From Methanosarcina barkeri MS (GTDB lineage: Archaea > Halobacteriota > Methanosarcinia > Methanosarcinales > Methanosarcinaceae): DNA of 64,000 nt. The notes below the pieces were generated by a model. That model was not told where the DNA came from. It saw nothing but the letters and a program-made list of their open reading frames with translations, and ran no database searches. The position numbers and the translations under genes were made by a program. The stretch spans positions 434,001-498,000 of the forward strand of contig NZ_CP009528.1 in NCBI RefSeq assembly GCF_000970025.1, given 5' to 3'. Each line of letters starts with the position of its first letter. Position 1 is the stretch's first letter. Below are positions 54,404-62,522 of this stretch, piece by piece.

Positions 54404-55243
54404 TCAGCTCCTCTGTCTTTTTGACCACTCTATCCGTCGATCATGAGCCATTTTCAGCAGGAAATCTTCTGCGGCTTCAGATAAATTACAGTATTCATGC
54501 CAAAGCCATCCGCATGGTTGCTCTGGCACTACAATTATTCCTTTTTTATCCGCAACACCCTGAAGGATTATCTGTGCGGCTTCTTCAGCTGGAATTGCAT
54601 CTTCAGGGGCTTTTATCTCTTCATGAACTGGACCCAGTATAGGCTTTTTCCAGATCCGTGAAACGACAGCTGCGGGACATGTAACTGAAAAATGAATGCC
54701 TTCTTCAGCAAATTCGTACCGCATGCTTTCACTCATCCCAACAACTGCATACTTGGTAGCGCAATAAAGAGACTGGAATGGGAAAGGTATCAGTCCTGCA
54801 AGTGAAGCCGTGTTAACAATATGCCCTCCACCCTGAAGACGCATAAATGGCAACGCGGCATTAATTCCGTATATAACGCTCCAGAGATTGACATCAATAA
54901 TAGATCGCCAGTGTTCAAGCGTAGCGTCAACAGTCGGCATCGTACCTCCAATTCCCGCATTATTAAATAGAAAGTCAATTCTACCTTCCGCGGCAACCGT
55001 ATCCTGAATAGCTTTATCCACCTCCGGCTGTTTTGTCACATCAACAAGCAGAATTCGAATCTGTTCGGCATATGAATCAAGAGTCTTAGCCGCTGATTCC
55101 AGACTTTCCGCATTTCGACCAGCCATGAAGACTATTGCTCCCTTTTTCAGAAGCTCTTCACTTATCGCATACCCGATTCCGGAATTTGCACCGGTTACCA
55201 GACAATATTTATCCTTGAAATATTCATCATTCCCCACTTTCAT
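54404..55243 (-). CDS. Short-chain dehydrogenase/reductase (SDR)
   Basis: A 279-residue SDR: TGANSGIGYAISEELLKKGA (NAD(P) loop), NNAGIGG (the NNAG motif), NTASLAG (catalytic Ser region) and LYCATKYAVVG (Tyr-x3-Lys). The C-terminal 40 residues are longer than in the minimal enzyme (EQPCGWLWHEYCNLSEAAED). The substrate is unknown. Its start codon lies inside a 13-bp repeat array (55232-55309), which supplies several alternative ATGs upstream. Confidence 0.88.
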   Translation of the reverse strand: MKVGNDEYFKDKYCLVTGANSGIGYAISEELLKKGAIVFMAGRNAESLESAAKTLDSYAEQIRILLVDVTKQPEVDKAIQDTVAAEGRIDFLFNNAGIGGTMPTVDATLEHWRSIIDVNLWSVIYGINAALPFMRLQGGGHIVNTASLAGLIPFPFQSLYCATKYAVVGMSESMRYEFAEEGIHFSVTCPAAVVSRIWKKPILGPVHEEIKAPEDAIPAEEAAQIILQGVADKKGIIVVPEQPCGWLWHEYCNLSEAAEDFLLKMAHDRRIEWSKRQRS

Positions 55244-55309
55244 TCCCCACTTTCATTCCCCACTTTCATTCCCCACTTTCATTCCCCACTTTCATTCCCC
55301 ACTTTCATT
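55232..55309. repeat. 13-bp tandem repeat (CCCCACTTTCATT), six copies, covering the SDR start codon
   Basis: On the SDR strand each unit reads AATGAAAGTGGGG and so contains an ATG and a weak GTGGGG ribosome-binding sequence. The innermost unit provides the SDR start (55243). Five further repeat ATGs are at 55256, 55269, 55282, 55295 and 55308, plus one at 55315; the first four of these read MKVGNESGE and then stop. Confidence 0.92.
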
Positions 55310-55376
55310 CCCCATTCTACTTTTCACGTTTCTCTTTCGATTGATTCTTTTTGACTTACTTTACTTTATATGAGGG

Positions 55377-55844
55377 TTAAGACTCACACTGCCTAATTAT
55401 CGCCAGAGTAGCTACTACATAGGCAACAGGCCCTGTATAAATCCCCTTGAACAGTGCCACTCTGTTTACAGAAAGCTCCGTGATGTCGAATAAAAAGAAC
55501 ATGGAAATGGTTAAAGTCACCATGACCAATACGGTACAGATGAACAGCACCGTGCCCAGTAATACCCCTCTCCTCGGCAACCTTGACAGTATCGGCCCGG
55601 GCTGGGGCAGGTTTTCATCTTTGAATCGGCCAGCACGAAGTTGACGATTAATATCAGCTGCCGAGAAGACCGCCACAAGCCAGGTCATCACGATTGAAGT
55701 GATTATCGTATCAACCACAATTCCGGATAAGGCAACGGTATCCACGTTCCTGTTGATGAAAAATGCCAGGAGAGGGTTTACCACCATGTTAATCAGGGCG
55801 GCTGCCAGGGCCTGTTTCTGGATATACGAATCTATCGAATCCAA
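55377..55844 (-). CDS. Small membrane protein coupled to the DUF362 gene
   Basis: A 155-residue protein with about four membrane helices (QALAAALINMVVNPLLAFFI, IVVDTIITSIVMTWLVAVFS, GVLLGTVLFICTVLVMVTLT, IYTGPVAYVVATLAIIR). It starts three bases after the DUF362 stop on the same strand, so the two are probably co-expressed. No family recognised. Confidence 0.72.
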   Translation of the reverse strand: MDSIDSYIQKQALAAALINMVVNPLLAFFINRNVDTVALSGIVVDTIITSIVMTWLVAVFSAADINRQLRAGRFKDENLPQPGPILSRLPRRGVLLGTVLFICTVLVMVTLTISMFFLFDITELSVNRVALFKGIYTGPVAYVVATLAIIRQCES

Positions 55845-55847
55845 GAA

Positions 55848-58247
55848 TCACCATACCTCCGCCCCGCCGTCAAAGTGAGCAGTGAAGACCTTGCCTGGAT
55901 CCTCTGTCTCCTCTACATTGGGGATCCTGCGTGCTTCCAGGCTCCCATATCCCGCAGGGACATACAGTGTGAAGCCGAGAGGATCTGCGCCCTCATAGAC
56001 AGCCTTAAAGTAGTTTTTAATAGAAGCTGGATCGCTGACCAATTGATTTGTGCTTCCGGTATAGGCTCCTCCATTTCGAGTTTTATCTGCATACTGGAAT
56101 GCTGTGCCGTATAGAGATTGGAAGTTGATAGTCTCAGGTGACTGGGAACCATAGATACTGTTAGTGAGCTTGATATGGGTAGCCAGCTGCCAGCTAGGCC
56201 ATATGCCTTTGCCCCAGATCATTCCCGGAACGAAGGGGTCTTCACCACCCTCTTCCCGTGACATCTCAAAGGCCAGGGTTGCCGTCCACACGAGCGCATG
56301 CTCCTGCGCAAAATCATGCCCTCCAGGGTTCCAGTTTTTATTTGTGGGCTTGAGGCTGATTTCGGCAATAGTATAGAAATTCCCTCTGAGCTGGCCGTAT
56401 TCTTCTGTTGCCATAATATCAAAGTAGTGGCTCATCATTCTGAAAAACGGAATCCAGATTCCTTTCCGCCCGTTTTCGTCGTAATCTATTATCCCGTCAT
56501 TATTCTCATCGAAGCCGTCCATGAATTCCTTTAAAAGTGAGGAGCCGGTCAGCTTATCGTGAGCCTCTGCATAACTCAGCAGAGTCTTCTGCATGTCCCA
56601 TAGCATGCATGAAGGGTTATAATACATCGTTTTCGTCATTAGCTCAAGGAATTTCTTGTCCTCTATCCTTCCCAGGTGACCCTCCAGGGAAGCCAGTGGT
56701 GTCTCTGTAAGGGCGTCCCAGCCGACGACATAGTATTTCTGCTGCCCCACACCTCTCGCTTCAGCATAATGGTACAGGTTGTACCTGAAAAGAGGTGAAT
56801 CGAGGTCTTCCTCGGTTGCGATATTTTTTCCGTCAATTATTGCTACGGGTACGTGGTGTACAAACTCTGTGGGCCAGCCGTTTTCATCCTTGAGCTTCAA
56901 TGCTTCACGCATAGGTACCGTTTTGAAACAGTATCTGGCGCAGAGGAGGTCGATAGCCACACAGTCCAGGGACGCCCAGACGTAACCTTCAGGAATTTTA
57001 ACAGATGTTCCATTCCCTTCGTGGTTGATATTAATCATATCTATTCCGTCAATTACATGCACCATGAATATGTTCTGTGCCTGTACTGCCCTGATAACGT
57101 CCACCTGAGTCCCTGGCATTCCTGCGGTTTTTGTTGTGATGTATTCTCCTTTCTCATCTCTTACAGGCAGGTTGGTATCGTCATCCATCTTTACTACCCA
57201 GGGCATATGCGGTAGCCCACCTTTGAAAGATGGGAATCTGGACGGGCACGCATATTTCCATTTCATATCACCACTGCCAGGATCGCAGGGAGCCTGCGTG
57301 GGGTAAAGGCCGATACCAAGGTTCTTGGTAGCATTTGTGAGAAGGTCCTGAGCATGGATCTTCATCTTTGGGACATTAATAAGGATGCACCCGGGATAGT
57401 CTTTCAAGTCGTTACTGTCCCCCGGCTCCCCACCGACTATCACCTTGTGCAGTGTGATCTCTTTATAGTTATCCCCCTCCGGGACTGCGACTGTCCTGCC
57501 CCTTGAAGTGTCTTCGTCAAGTTTGTTCAGGTCATAGACCATCAGCCGGTTTCCGGCTTTTCCTGGCGGGAAGAACCTTCCGGCAACGCTGTCCTCGTAG
57601 CCTCTCATAGGGTCGTCTTCATGGGATGAAGGGTGTCGTTCGGAAAGGTACTTGCGGACAAAGAAAAAACCCCACCCTCCGTAGAAATCCTCACTCTTTC
57701 CTTCAAAAAGGGCTTCTGTGGCGATGTCCTTTCCGGAGGCTAACCTGAGAGAGATTGTCAACCCCAGGACAGCAGTTGAAGCCTCCCCAAGAGCCATCTG
57801 ATGATAGTGTATGTCAAGCCTGTCATGGAACCACCTCATCAGGGCGGCTATCAGAGACCAATCGGTACAGATGGGAGCCCCCAGACCTTCGCCATGTGTC
57901 CCTGCGTCAATAGCGGTTGGGTTTACCAGGTTAGGCTTGAATAACAATTTTTTTCCGTCCTGTATCTGCGATTTCACCTTGCTGGCGAACCCCGTCTCTC
58001 GGTCCAGCCCACCCAGAGAATGATCAAGATTGGCGTAAATATAATCGATTCTTTCAACTATCTCCGCCCAGGCTGCGGTATTATTCTCATCTATTACTTT
58101 CTGGAGCAAAACCGGAATTCCGGCATAGGTCTTTGAGACATCCATCCTGCTGCCAGCGACCGGTGATCCTTCAGAATCGACTTTTCTCTTTCCAAGTTGC
58201 GAATCGACAACTGCACCTTTTGAAGTTTCTTCATTTATGACACTCAT
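55848..58247 (-). CDS. Large DUF362-domain protein with an EF-hand-like loop
   Basis: A 799-residue protein. The first ~530 residues match the DUF362 layout (KLLFKPNLVNPTAIDAG; YPGCILINVPKMKIHAQDLL; IDGIDMININHEGNG; WASLDCVAIDLLCARYCFKT). A C-terminal part contains DENNDGIIDYDE, a canonical 12-residue EF-hand calcium loop, and a long alpha/beta tail. DUF362 proteins often carry ferredoxin domains; none is seen here. The ATG at 58247 has GGGGGG six bases before it; the frame opens at 58310. No signal peptide. Function unknown. Confidence 0.78.
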   Translation of the reverse strand: MSVINEETSKGAVVDSQLGKRKVDSEGSPVAGSRMDVSKTYAGIPVLLQKVIDENNTAAWAEIVERIDYIYANLDHSLGGLDRETGFASKVKSQIQDGKKLLFKPNLVNPTAIDAGTHGEGLGAPICTDWSLIAALMRWFHDRLDIHYHQMALGEASTAVLGLTISLRLASGKDIATEALFEGKSEDFYGGWGFFFVRKYLSERHPSSHEDDPMRGYEDSVAGRFFPPGKAGNRLMVYDLNKLDEDTSRGRTVAVPEGDNYKEITLHKVIVGGEPGDSNDLKDYPGCILINVPKMKIHAQDLLTNATKNLGIGLYPTQAPCDPGSGDMKWKYACPSRFPSFKGGLPHMPWVVKMDDDTNLPVRDEKGEYITTKTAGMPGTQVDVIRAVQAQNIFMVHVIDGIDMININHEGNGTSVKIPEGYVWASLDCVAIDLLCARYCFKTVPMREALKLKDENGWPTEFVHHVPVAIIDGKNIATEEDLDSPLFRYNLYHYAEARGVGQQKYYVVGWDALTETPLASLEGHLGRIEDKKFLELMTKTMYYNPSCMLWDMQKTLLSYAEAHDKLTGSSLLKEFMDGFDENNDGIIDYDENGRKGIWIPFFRMMSHYFDIMATEEYGQLRGNFYTIAEISLKPTNKNWNPGGHDFAQEHALVWTATLAFEMSREEGGEDPFVPGMIWGKGIWPSWQLATHIKLTNSIYGSQSPETINFQSLYGTAFQYADKTRNGGAYTGSTNQLVSDPASIKNYFKAVYEGADPLGFTLYVPAGYGSLEARRIPNVEETEDPGKVFTAHFDGGAEVW

Positions 58248-58445
58248 CTTTTCCCCCCACTCATGCAAAGTGGATAAAGTGGCATTAAACACTTCTCGAT
58301 AACACGACAAAGATTTCTCAATAAAAAGGCAGATTCAAGGCCTTATGTTGACTATCGTGAGATCTCTTTTTTACTCCCTTTGACCTTTTTTACTGTATAT
58401 CCGCGATATCCGGTTATTTTTTACATGTATTCTCAACGGAATTTA

Positions 58446-58475
58446 ATATACCATATTATATGTAATATGGTATAT
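58446..58475. promoter_or_regulatory. Perfect 13-bp inverted repeat between the DUF362 and decarboxylase genes
   Basis: ATATACCATATTA and TAATATGGTATAT are exact reverse complements separated by TATG. It lies 58 bases before the plus-strand gene and about 200 before the minus-strand one, in a divergent promoter. A dimeric repressor operator is the natural reading. Confidence 0.6.
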
Positions 58476-58533
58476 TTTATGTCTTTTATGATATCCTAAA
58501 AATAATACTAAATGTTTTCATATTAGATATTTA

Positions 58534-59159
58534 ATGCCTGAGCTAAACATCTCATCCAGTCAATTTCGAGAAATCGACTGGATGGCGGGAAGAGCGTATA
58601 ATTTATTCCAGGCCAGTGTACCGGTCCGTTTTAATGGAAAACGTGGCCAGCTTGAAGGGAATTTTGTTCTGGTAATCTTGGAGAGTAAAACCGTGCCGAT
58701 ACTCAGGGGCAGGGAACAGATCGGCATGCCAAAAATCGATGTCGATATCGAGGATCTGCATATCATTCGGCCGAACTACTACACCAGCGCCAGTACGAAG
58801 GAAACACATCTCTGCGTCTGGAAATGCTCGGGGCAAAGCCTGTTGATGGGGAAACACTGGCACAGATGCAGGCGTCTATGGCCACAATCAACGCCCTTGG
58901 ATGGCGTTACATCCCAAAAGTCGACGTTCTCGGAGCGGACTTAAGCCAGCCCATCCTGTTTCCGCAGGGTGCCGAGGTTCATAGCACCTGGACAGGGAAT
59001 GGCACTGTCAAATGGACACAATTGAGCTGGGAGCAGAACCCGGGACAGTGGCATATCATCAAGGCACCGGCAGAGCTGCCTATTTTCGAGATAGCTCCAG
59101 TCATCATGTCGAAAGGTATTGTCGTTTTGAAAACCAATAACTGGCGTGTTCTCAAATAA
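58534..59159 (+). pseudogene. Frameshifted, N-terminally short acetoacetate-decarboxylase-like gene
   Basis: The first frame reads AYNLFQASVPVRFNGKRGQL and ILRGREQIGMPKIDVDIEDL (a GRExxGxPK signature of the acetoacetate decarboxylase family) up to about 58790. The rest of the domain (LEMLGAKPVDGETLAQMQAS, LPIFEIAPVIMSKGIVVLKT) is in another frame from about 58795 to 59159. One base is missing or extra around GCCAGTACGAAGG. The N-terminus seems 60-80 residues short of the usual enzyme. A 15-bp duplication (AATAACTGGAAATCG) spans the stop. Confidence 0.72.
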
Positions 59160-59374
59160 CTGGAAATCGAATAACTGGAAATATACCTGCTACAATCTGC
59201 AGATTTTTTTTACTTTTTGCAGGATGACTCGTAAATAAAAACATTTTATGAGTATACCAGCATTCGAAGCTCCTGTGAAATATATAAAGAACCTTTCGGA
59301 ATTCAAACATCATGTTTTAAAGTCCTCGATAAGTATTTAGTCATTAATTTAAGGTTCTTTAAGGTTTTATAAAT

Positions 59375-59500
59375 AGAATAAAGCTTTTTTTCAAAATTAA
59401 ATCTCTTTAAATCCTTTATTCCCGAAAGTAACTTTATATTTTTGCCAGCTCATTTAAGGACTGTCAGCGGATCAATAGTCTGAAGACAATCAAAAATACG
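59375..59500 (+). promoter_or_regulatory. Upstream element shared with the leader at 29409
   Basis: ATAAAGCTTTTTTT, TATATTTTTGCCAGCT, ATTTAAGG, TGTCA and GAAGACAAT recur in the same order as at 29409-29540. Both precede tandem repeats and a secreted-protein gene. Confidence 0.5.
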
Positions 59501-59514
59501 GAAATAAATGTAAT

Positions 59515-59810
59515 AATGGAAAACCCAGACAAGAAAACGTAAAACAACTGAAAAACCAGGCAAGAAACCCACTAAAATAAAGCAAGAAAATCACTGAAAA
59601 ACCAGCAAGAAAATCACCGAAAAACCAGCAAGAAAACAACTGAAAAACCAGGCAAGAAACCCACTAAAATAAAGCAAGAAAATCACTGAAAAACCAGCAA
59701 GAAACCCACTAAATAAAGCAAGAAAATCACCGAAAAACCAACAAGAAAACAACTGAAATCAAGTAAGAAAATCACCGAAAAACCAGGCAAGAAAACCACT
59801 ATAAAATCAG
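59515..59810. repeat. Degenerate direct repeats (AAGAAAATCACTGAAAAACC units)
   Basis: About twelve imperfect copies of a 20-22-base unit of the type AGCAAGAAAATCACCGAAAA. Some stretches would read KKITEKPARK, but frames change and stops intervene, so no coding region is claimed. It fills the leader of the next gene. It is not a CRISPR array, because there are no unique spacers. Confidence 0.75.
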
Positions 59811-59898
59811 ACAACAGAACAATTCAATACAAGATCACTAGCTCGAAAAACAGAACTAACGAAAAAAATAGAGATTGAAGTCAATAACGGAGTACGCT

Positions 59899-60714
59899 AT
59901 GAAAGTAAAAACAAAAGTGTTAAACTCAATTTACCGTTTTACAGCGGTAATGATAGTATTATGCATTCTTCCTTTAGGCGCTTTTGCTTCGGAAAACAAA
60001 CCTGTATTTACTCCTGGAGAGAACATAACTGAAGAAAATTTTACTGATGTCCGAGAGGAAATGCTTGATTCCATTAGCGAACAAATTTCTGAACTTCAGA
60101 GTTTCTATACTAATGTAAGCGAAGCTTCCAGTGCATCCGACCTTCAGGAAGTCCTGTCAAGTCAGAAATGTGCAGGCATACCTGATGGAATGAATATGGG
60201 ACCTGATAGAATGAACCATGTTCTCTGTGGGATGCCTGGATTATTTGACATCACCAAGGTTGAGAACGTAACTGACGATAACTACACTGAGGTTCAGGCC
60301 GAGATGGTTAGTTCCCTTGGAAATATGACTGAAACACTTAACGATCAGCTGGACAACACGACTGATGAAAATATGACTGCGATGCTCAATGAACAAGTAA
60401 CTGATCTTGACAACCTGTCCAGCGAAATAAGTTCAGCATCCAGTGCAGAAGAACTTCAAAATGTTGTATTCACCTATTTGCAAACCCAGGCTACCGACTC
60501 ACTCAAAATGGAAATCGAACACCTTGAAGAGATGGCAAGTGAAAGTGGGAACACAACCGATGAGAATATGAGTGAGAGCCTTAGCATCAGGATCACAGAA
60601 CTCAATGGTCTAATAGAAGATATCAACGGAGCAGAGTCACTCGAAGACCTTATGGAAATCATGTCCTCTGCTCAGGGAATGCCTGGAATGGGATCTGGAG
60701 GTCCGATGCATTAA
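59899..60714 (+). CDS. Secreted protein with three imperfect internal repeats
   Basis: A 271-residue protein with signal peptide (FTAVMIVLCILPLGAFA) and a mature acidic, helical part of three repeats of about 75 residues: NITEENFTDVREEMLDSISE, NVTDDNYTEVQAEMVSSLGN and NTTDENMSESLSIRITELNG. The repeats end in SSASSAEELQNVV-like turns. Many NxT/NxS sites suggest glycosylation. No family known. ATG at 59899 with ACGGAG in front; TTG at 59875 opens the frame. The leader is long, repeat-filled and related to that of the gene at 29764. Confidence 0.7.
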   Translation: MKVKTKVLNSIYRFTAVMIVLCILPLGAFASENKPVFTPGENITEENFTDVREEMLDSISEQISELQSFYTNVSEASSASDLQEVLSSQKCAGIPDGMNMGPDRMNHVLCGMPGLFDITKVENVTDDNYTEVQAEMVSSLGNMTETLNDQLDNTTDENMTAMLNEQVTDLDNLSSEISSASSAEELQNVVFTYLQTQATDSLKMEIEHLEEMASESGNTTDENMSESLSIRITELNGLIEDINGAESLEDLMEIMSSAQGMPGMGSGGPMH

Positions 60715-60938
60715 TAAGGCGAAAAGCGACTTCCCAATGAATTTTTGGAAGGACGCTTGAAAACAGCTCCAAGAACAACACTGAAGCTTAAACTTATACA
60801 TATTTGATGGATCGATTCAATTAAGATGAAATTGATACGAATCGGAGACCGAAGATTAAAAAGGAGATGATATGCAGATCTCTACCTTCCTCTTTCGAAG
60901 CAACCTACGTTAAATCCCAAAATAGTCAAGGAGATGAT

Positions 60939-61163
60939 ATGAAGGATCTCTATAACATACTAAATACCGTACTACTAAATACCGTACTACTAAATACCAT
61001 ACTACTAAATACCATACTACTAAATACCATACTACTAAATACCATACTACTAAATACCATACTACTAAATAACATAGGCAAATTTCAAAAAATTACACCT
61101 AAATTTTGCAGTATTGTTGAATGTAAATTATACCTCCGTCATATGGTTCAGCCAAACATATGA
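60939..61163 (+). CDS. Possible small repeat protein (LLNTI pentapeptides)
   Basis: A 74-residue frame, MKDLYNILNTVLLNTVLLNT and onward, with seven to eight LLNT(I/V) units encoded by a 15-bp tandem repeat, then a basic tail. AAGGAG lies five bases before the ATG, an ideal ribosome-binding site, and the AAGGAGATGATATG string occurs twice (60860 and 60928). The 5-residue period would give a hydrophobic helix or solenoid. It could be a real peptide or a repeat artefact in non-coding DNA. Confidence 0.35.
   Translation: MKDLYNILNTVLLNTVLLNTILLNTILLNTILLNTILLNTILLNNIGKFQKITPKFCSIVECKLYLRHMVQPNI
60961..61065. repeat. 15-bp tandem repeat (TAAATACCATACTAC), seven copies
   Basis: Seven near-perfect units, the first two with CCGT instead of CCAT. 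The 15-base period keeps any reading frame. Confidence 0.95.
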
Positions 61164-61760
61164 AAAAAATTTCTGAGGGACTATTAAAAAGCATGATGGC
61201 TGAACCCCTCCATCAATGAAAGTTTTGCGATGACTTCTAAATCCTTTTTGTATTTTTAGTAATCGATAATTACAAAATGTTATTGAAAAATTTGGCATCT
61301 TTAAATTGACGGACTGGAACACAATATTCCTTGTATTAACAATAGTAATACATGGCGTCATCAGTGAGGACTCGGTCAAGCTATTCAATACAGCCGATTA
61401 GTAGAGGTAGGTTATGATTTTGATCCCAGGTCATTTGAGGATGTACTTACCAAGCCTGAATGCGATAGTTGTCGTGTAATCCCAGTGTTCCTGCGGGCTT
61501 TTTGGCAAGTTCTTCCTTCAGTAAGGCTGCCTCGATAACGAAATATATCTAAAGAAATTATTATTCTATAATAAGTAATACAGAGACTTAATTATACAGT
61601 CATGTTTATATAAATAAATCTTTATATTACTACTTGAATTCTATAAATTATTCTTGCAAGAAGAATTTTAAGCCATTTTTGAGCCAGGTAAGACATTAAA
61701 TAAAGCAATAATGTTGAGAAGAGAGTCTTTTGACTTTACACCTGATTATCAAAGAATAAC
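61164..61760. other. Intergenic region before the sensor gene
   Basis: About 600 bases. Fragments such as WNTIFLVLTIVIHGVISED (about 61315-61375) and YDFDPRSFEDVLTKPECDSC (about 61414-61475) look like gene debris in different frames, not assignable. The DNA before 61761 is AT-rich and should hold the sensor promoter. Confidence 0.35.
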
Positions 61761-62522
61761 ATGAGAAGCGGCAACAGAATTTCTGGTATTGATATTATTG
61801 GAAACGTACAGTGGGGAATACATTTCTGCCAGTTCTACAGGACAAAAGAAGATTTGATGGATATACTTGTTCCTTATTTCAAAGCAGGGCTTGAAAATAA
61901 TGAGTACTGTTTATGGGCCATATCAGAACCTGTAGATGAAGAAGAAGCAAAAGAAGCTTTGAAAGTGGTTATTCCTGATATTGGCGCTTATTTAGAAAAC
62001 GGGCAAATCGACATTGTTCCCTATTCTTGCTGGCATGTAGAAGAAGATGTTTTAGATCCACAAACAGTATTTAACTACTTGACTGAAAAAACCAGTAAGG
62101 CTCTCGCTAGTGGATACGATGGTTTGAGGTATAGTGGAAACAGTTTTTCTGGTCACGAAAAATTACTGGACTCTGCTATAGGCAAGTATTCAATGATGGT
62201 TCTTTGCACTTATCCAATTGACAAATACAGTGCAGTTGAAATTCTTGACATTATCACAAATCACCAGTTTGCTTTGACTAAAAAAGAAGATAAGTGGGAG
62301 CAGATAGAATATTCCTGTCAGAAAAATACTAAGGAATGCAGGCAGGTTGAGGACGCGCTGAGTGCGAGTGAAGAGCGTTTTTGTACTCTGGTGACGGCAA
62401 GTTCAGAAATGGTATATCGCGTGAGCCCGGACTGGAGCGAGATGCGTTATCTTTTAGGAGTTACGCAGTTGGCTCCTAGCATATTGTTTTTTCCAAACTT
62501 TCAAATATTTGAATTAATTTAA
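61761..62522 (+). pseudogene. MEDS-PAS sensor protein, N-terminal part, interrupted by the IS
   Basis: Residues 1-190 match the MEDS domain (GIHFCQFYRTKEDLMDILVP, GLENNEYCLWAISE, GYDGLRYSGNSFSGHEKLLD), a sensory domain of methanogens and methylotrophs related to DcmR. A PAS domain starts (ASEERFCTLVTASSEMVYRV) and is cut at EMRYL by the IS; the last ~20 codons of the frame are IS sequence. The remainder lies at 63594. The full protein was probably a sensor histidine kinase. In this strain it would be a truncated MEDS protein. Confidence 0.85.

Noticed and set aside
59515-59810. CRISPR-like spacing of AAGAAAATCACTGAAAAACC units
   Set aside because: Repeats are contiguous and imperfect, with no unique spacers of constant length and no cas genes nearby.
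61310-61500. Possible gene in the gap before the sensor gene
   Set aside because: Only short protein-like fragments in different frames; no start, no motif.
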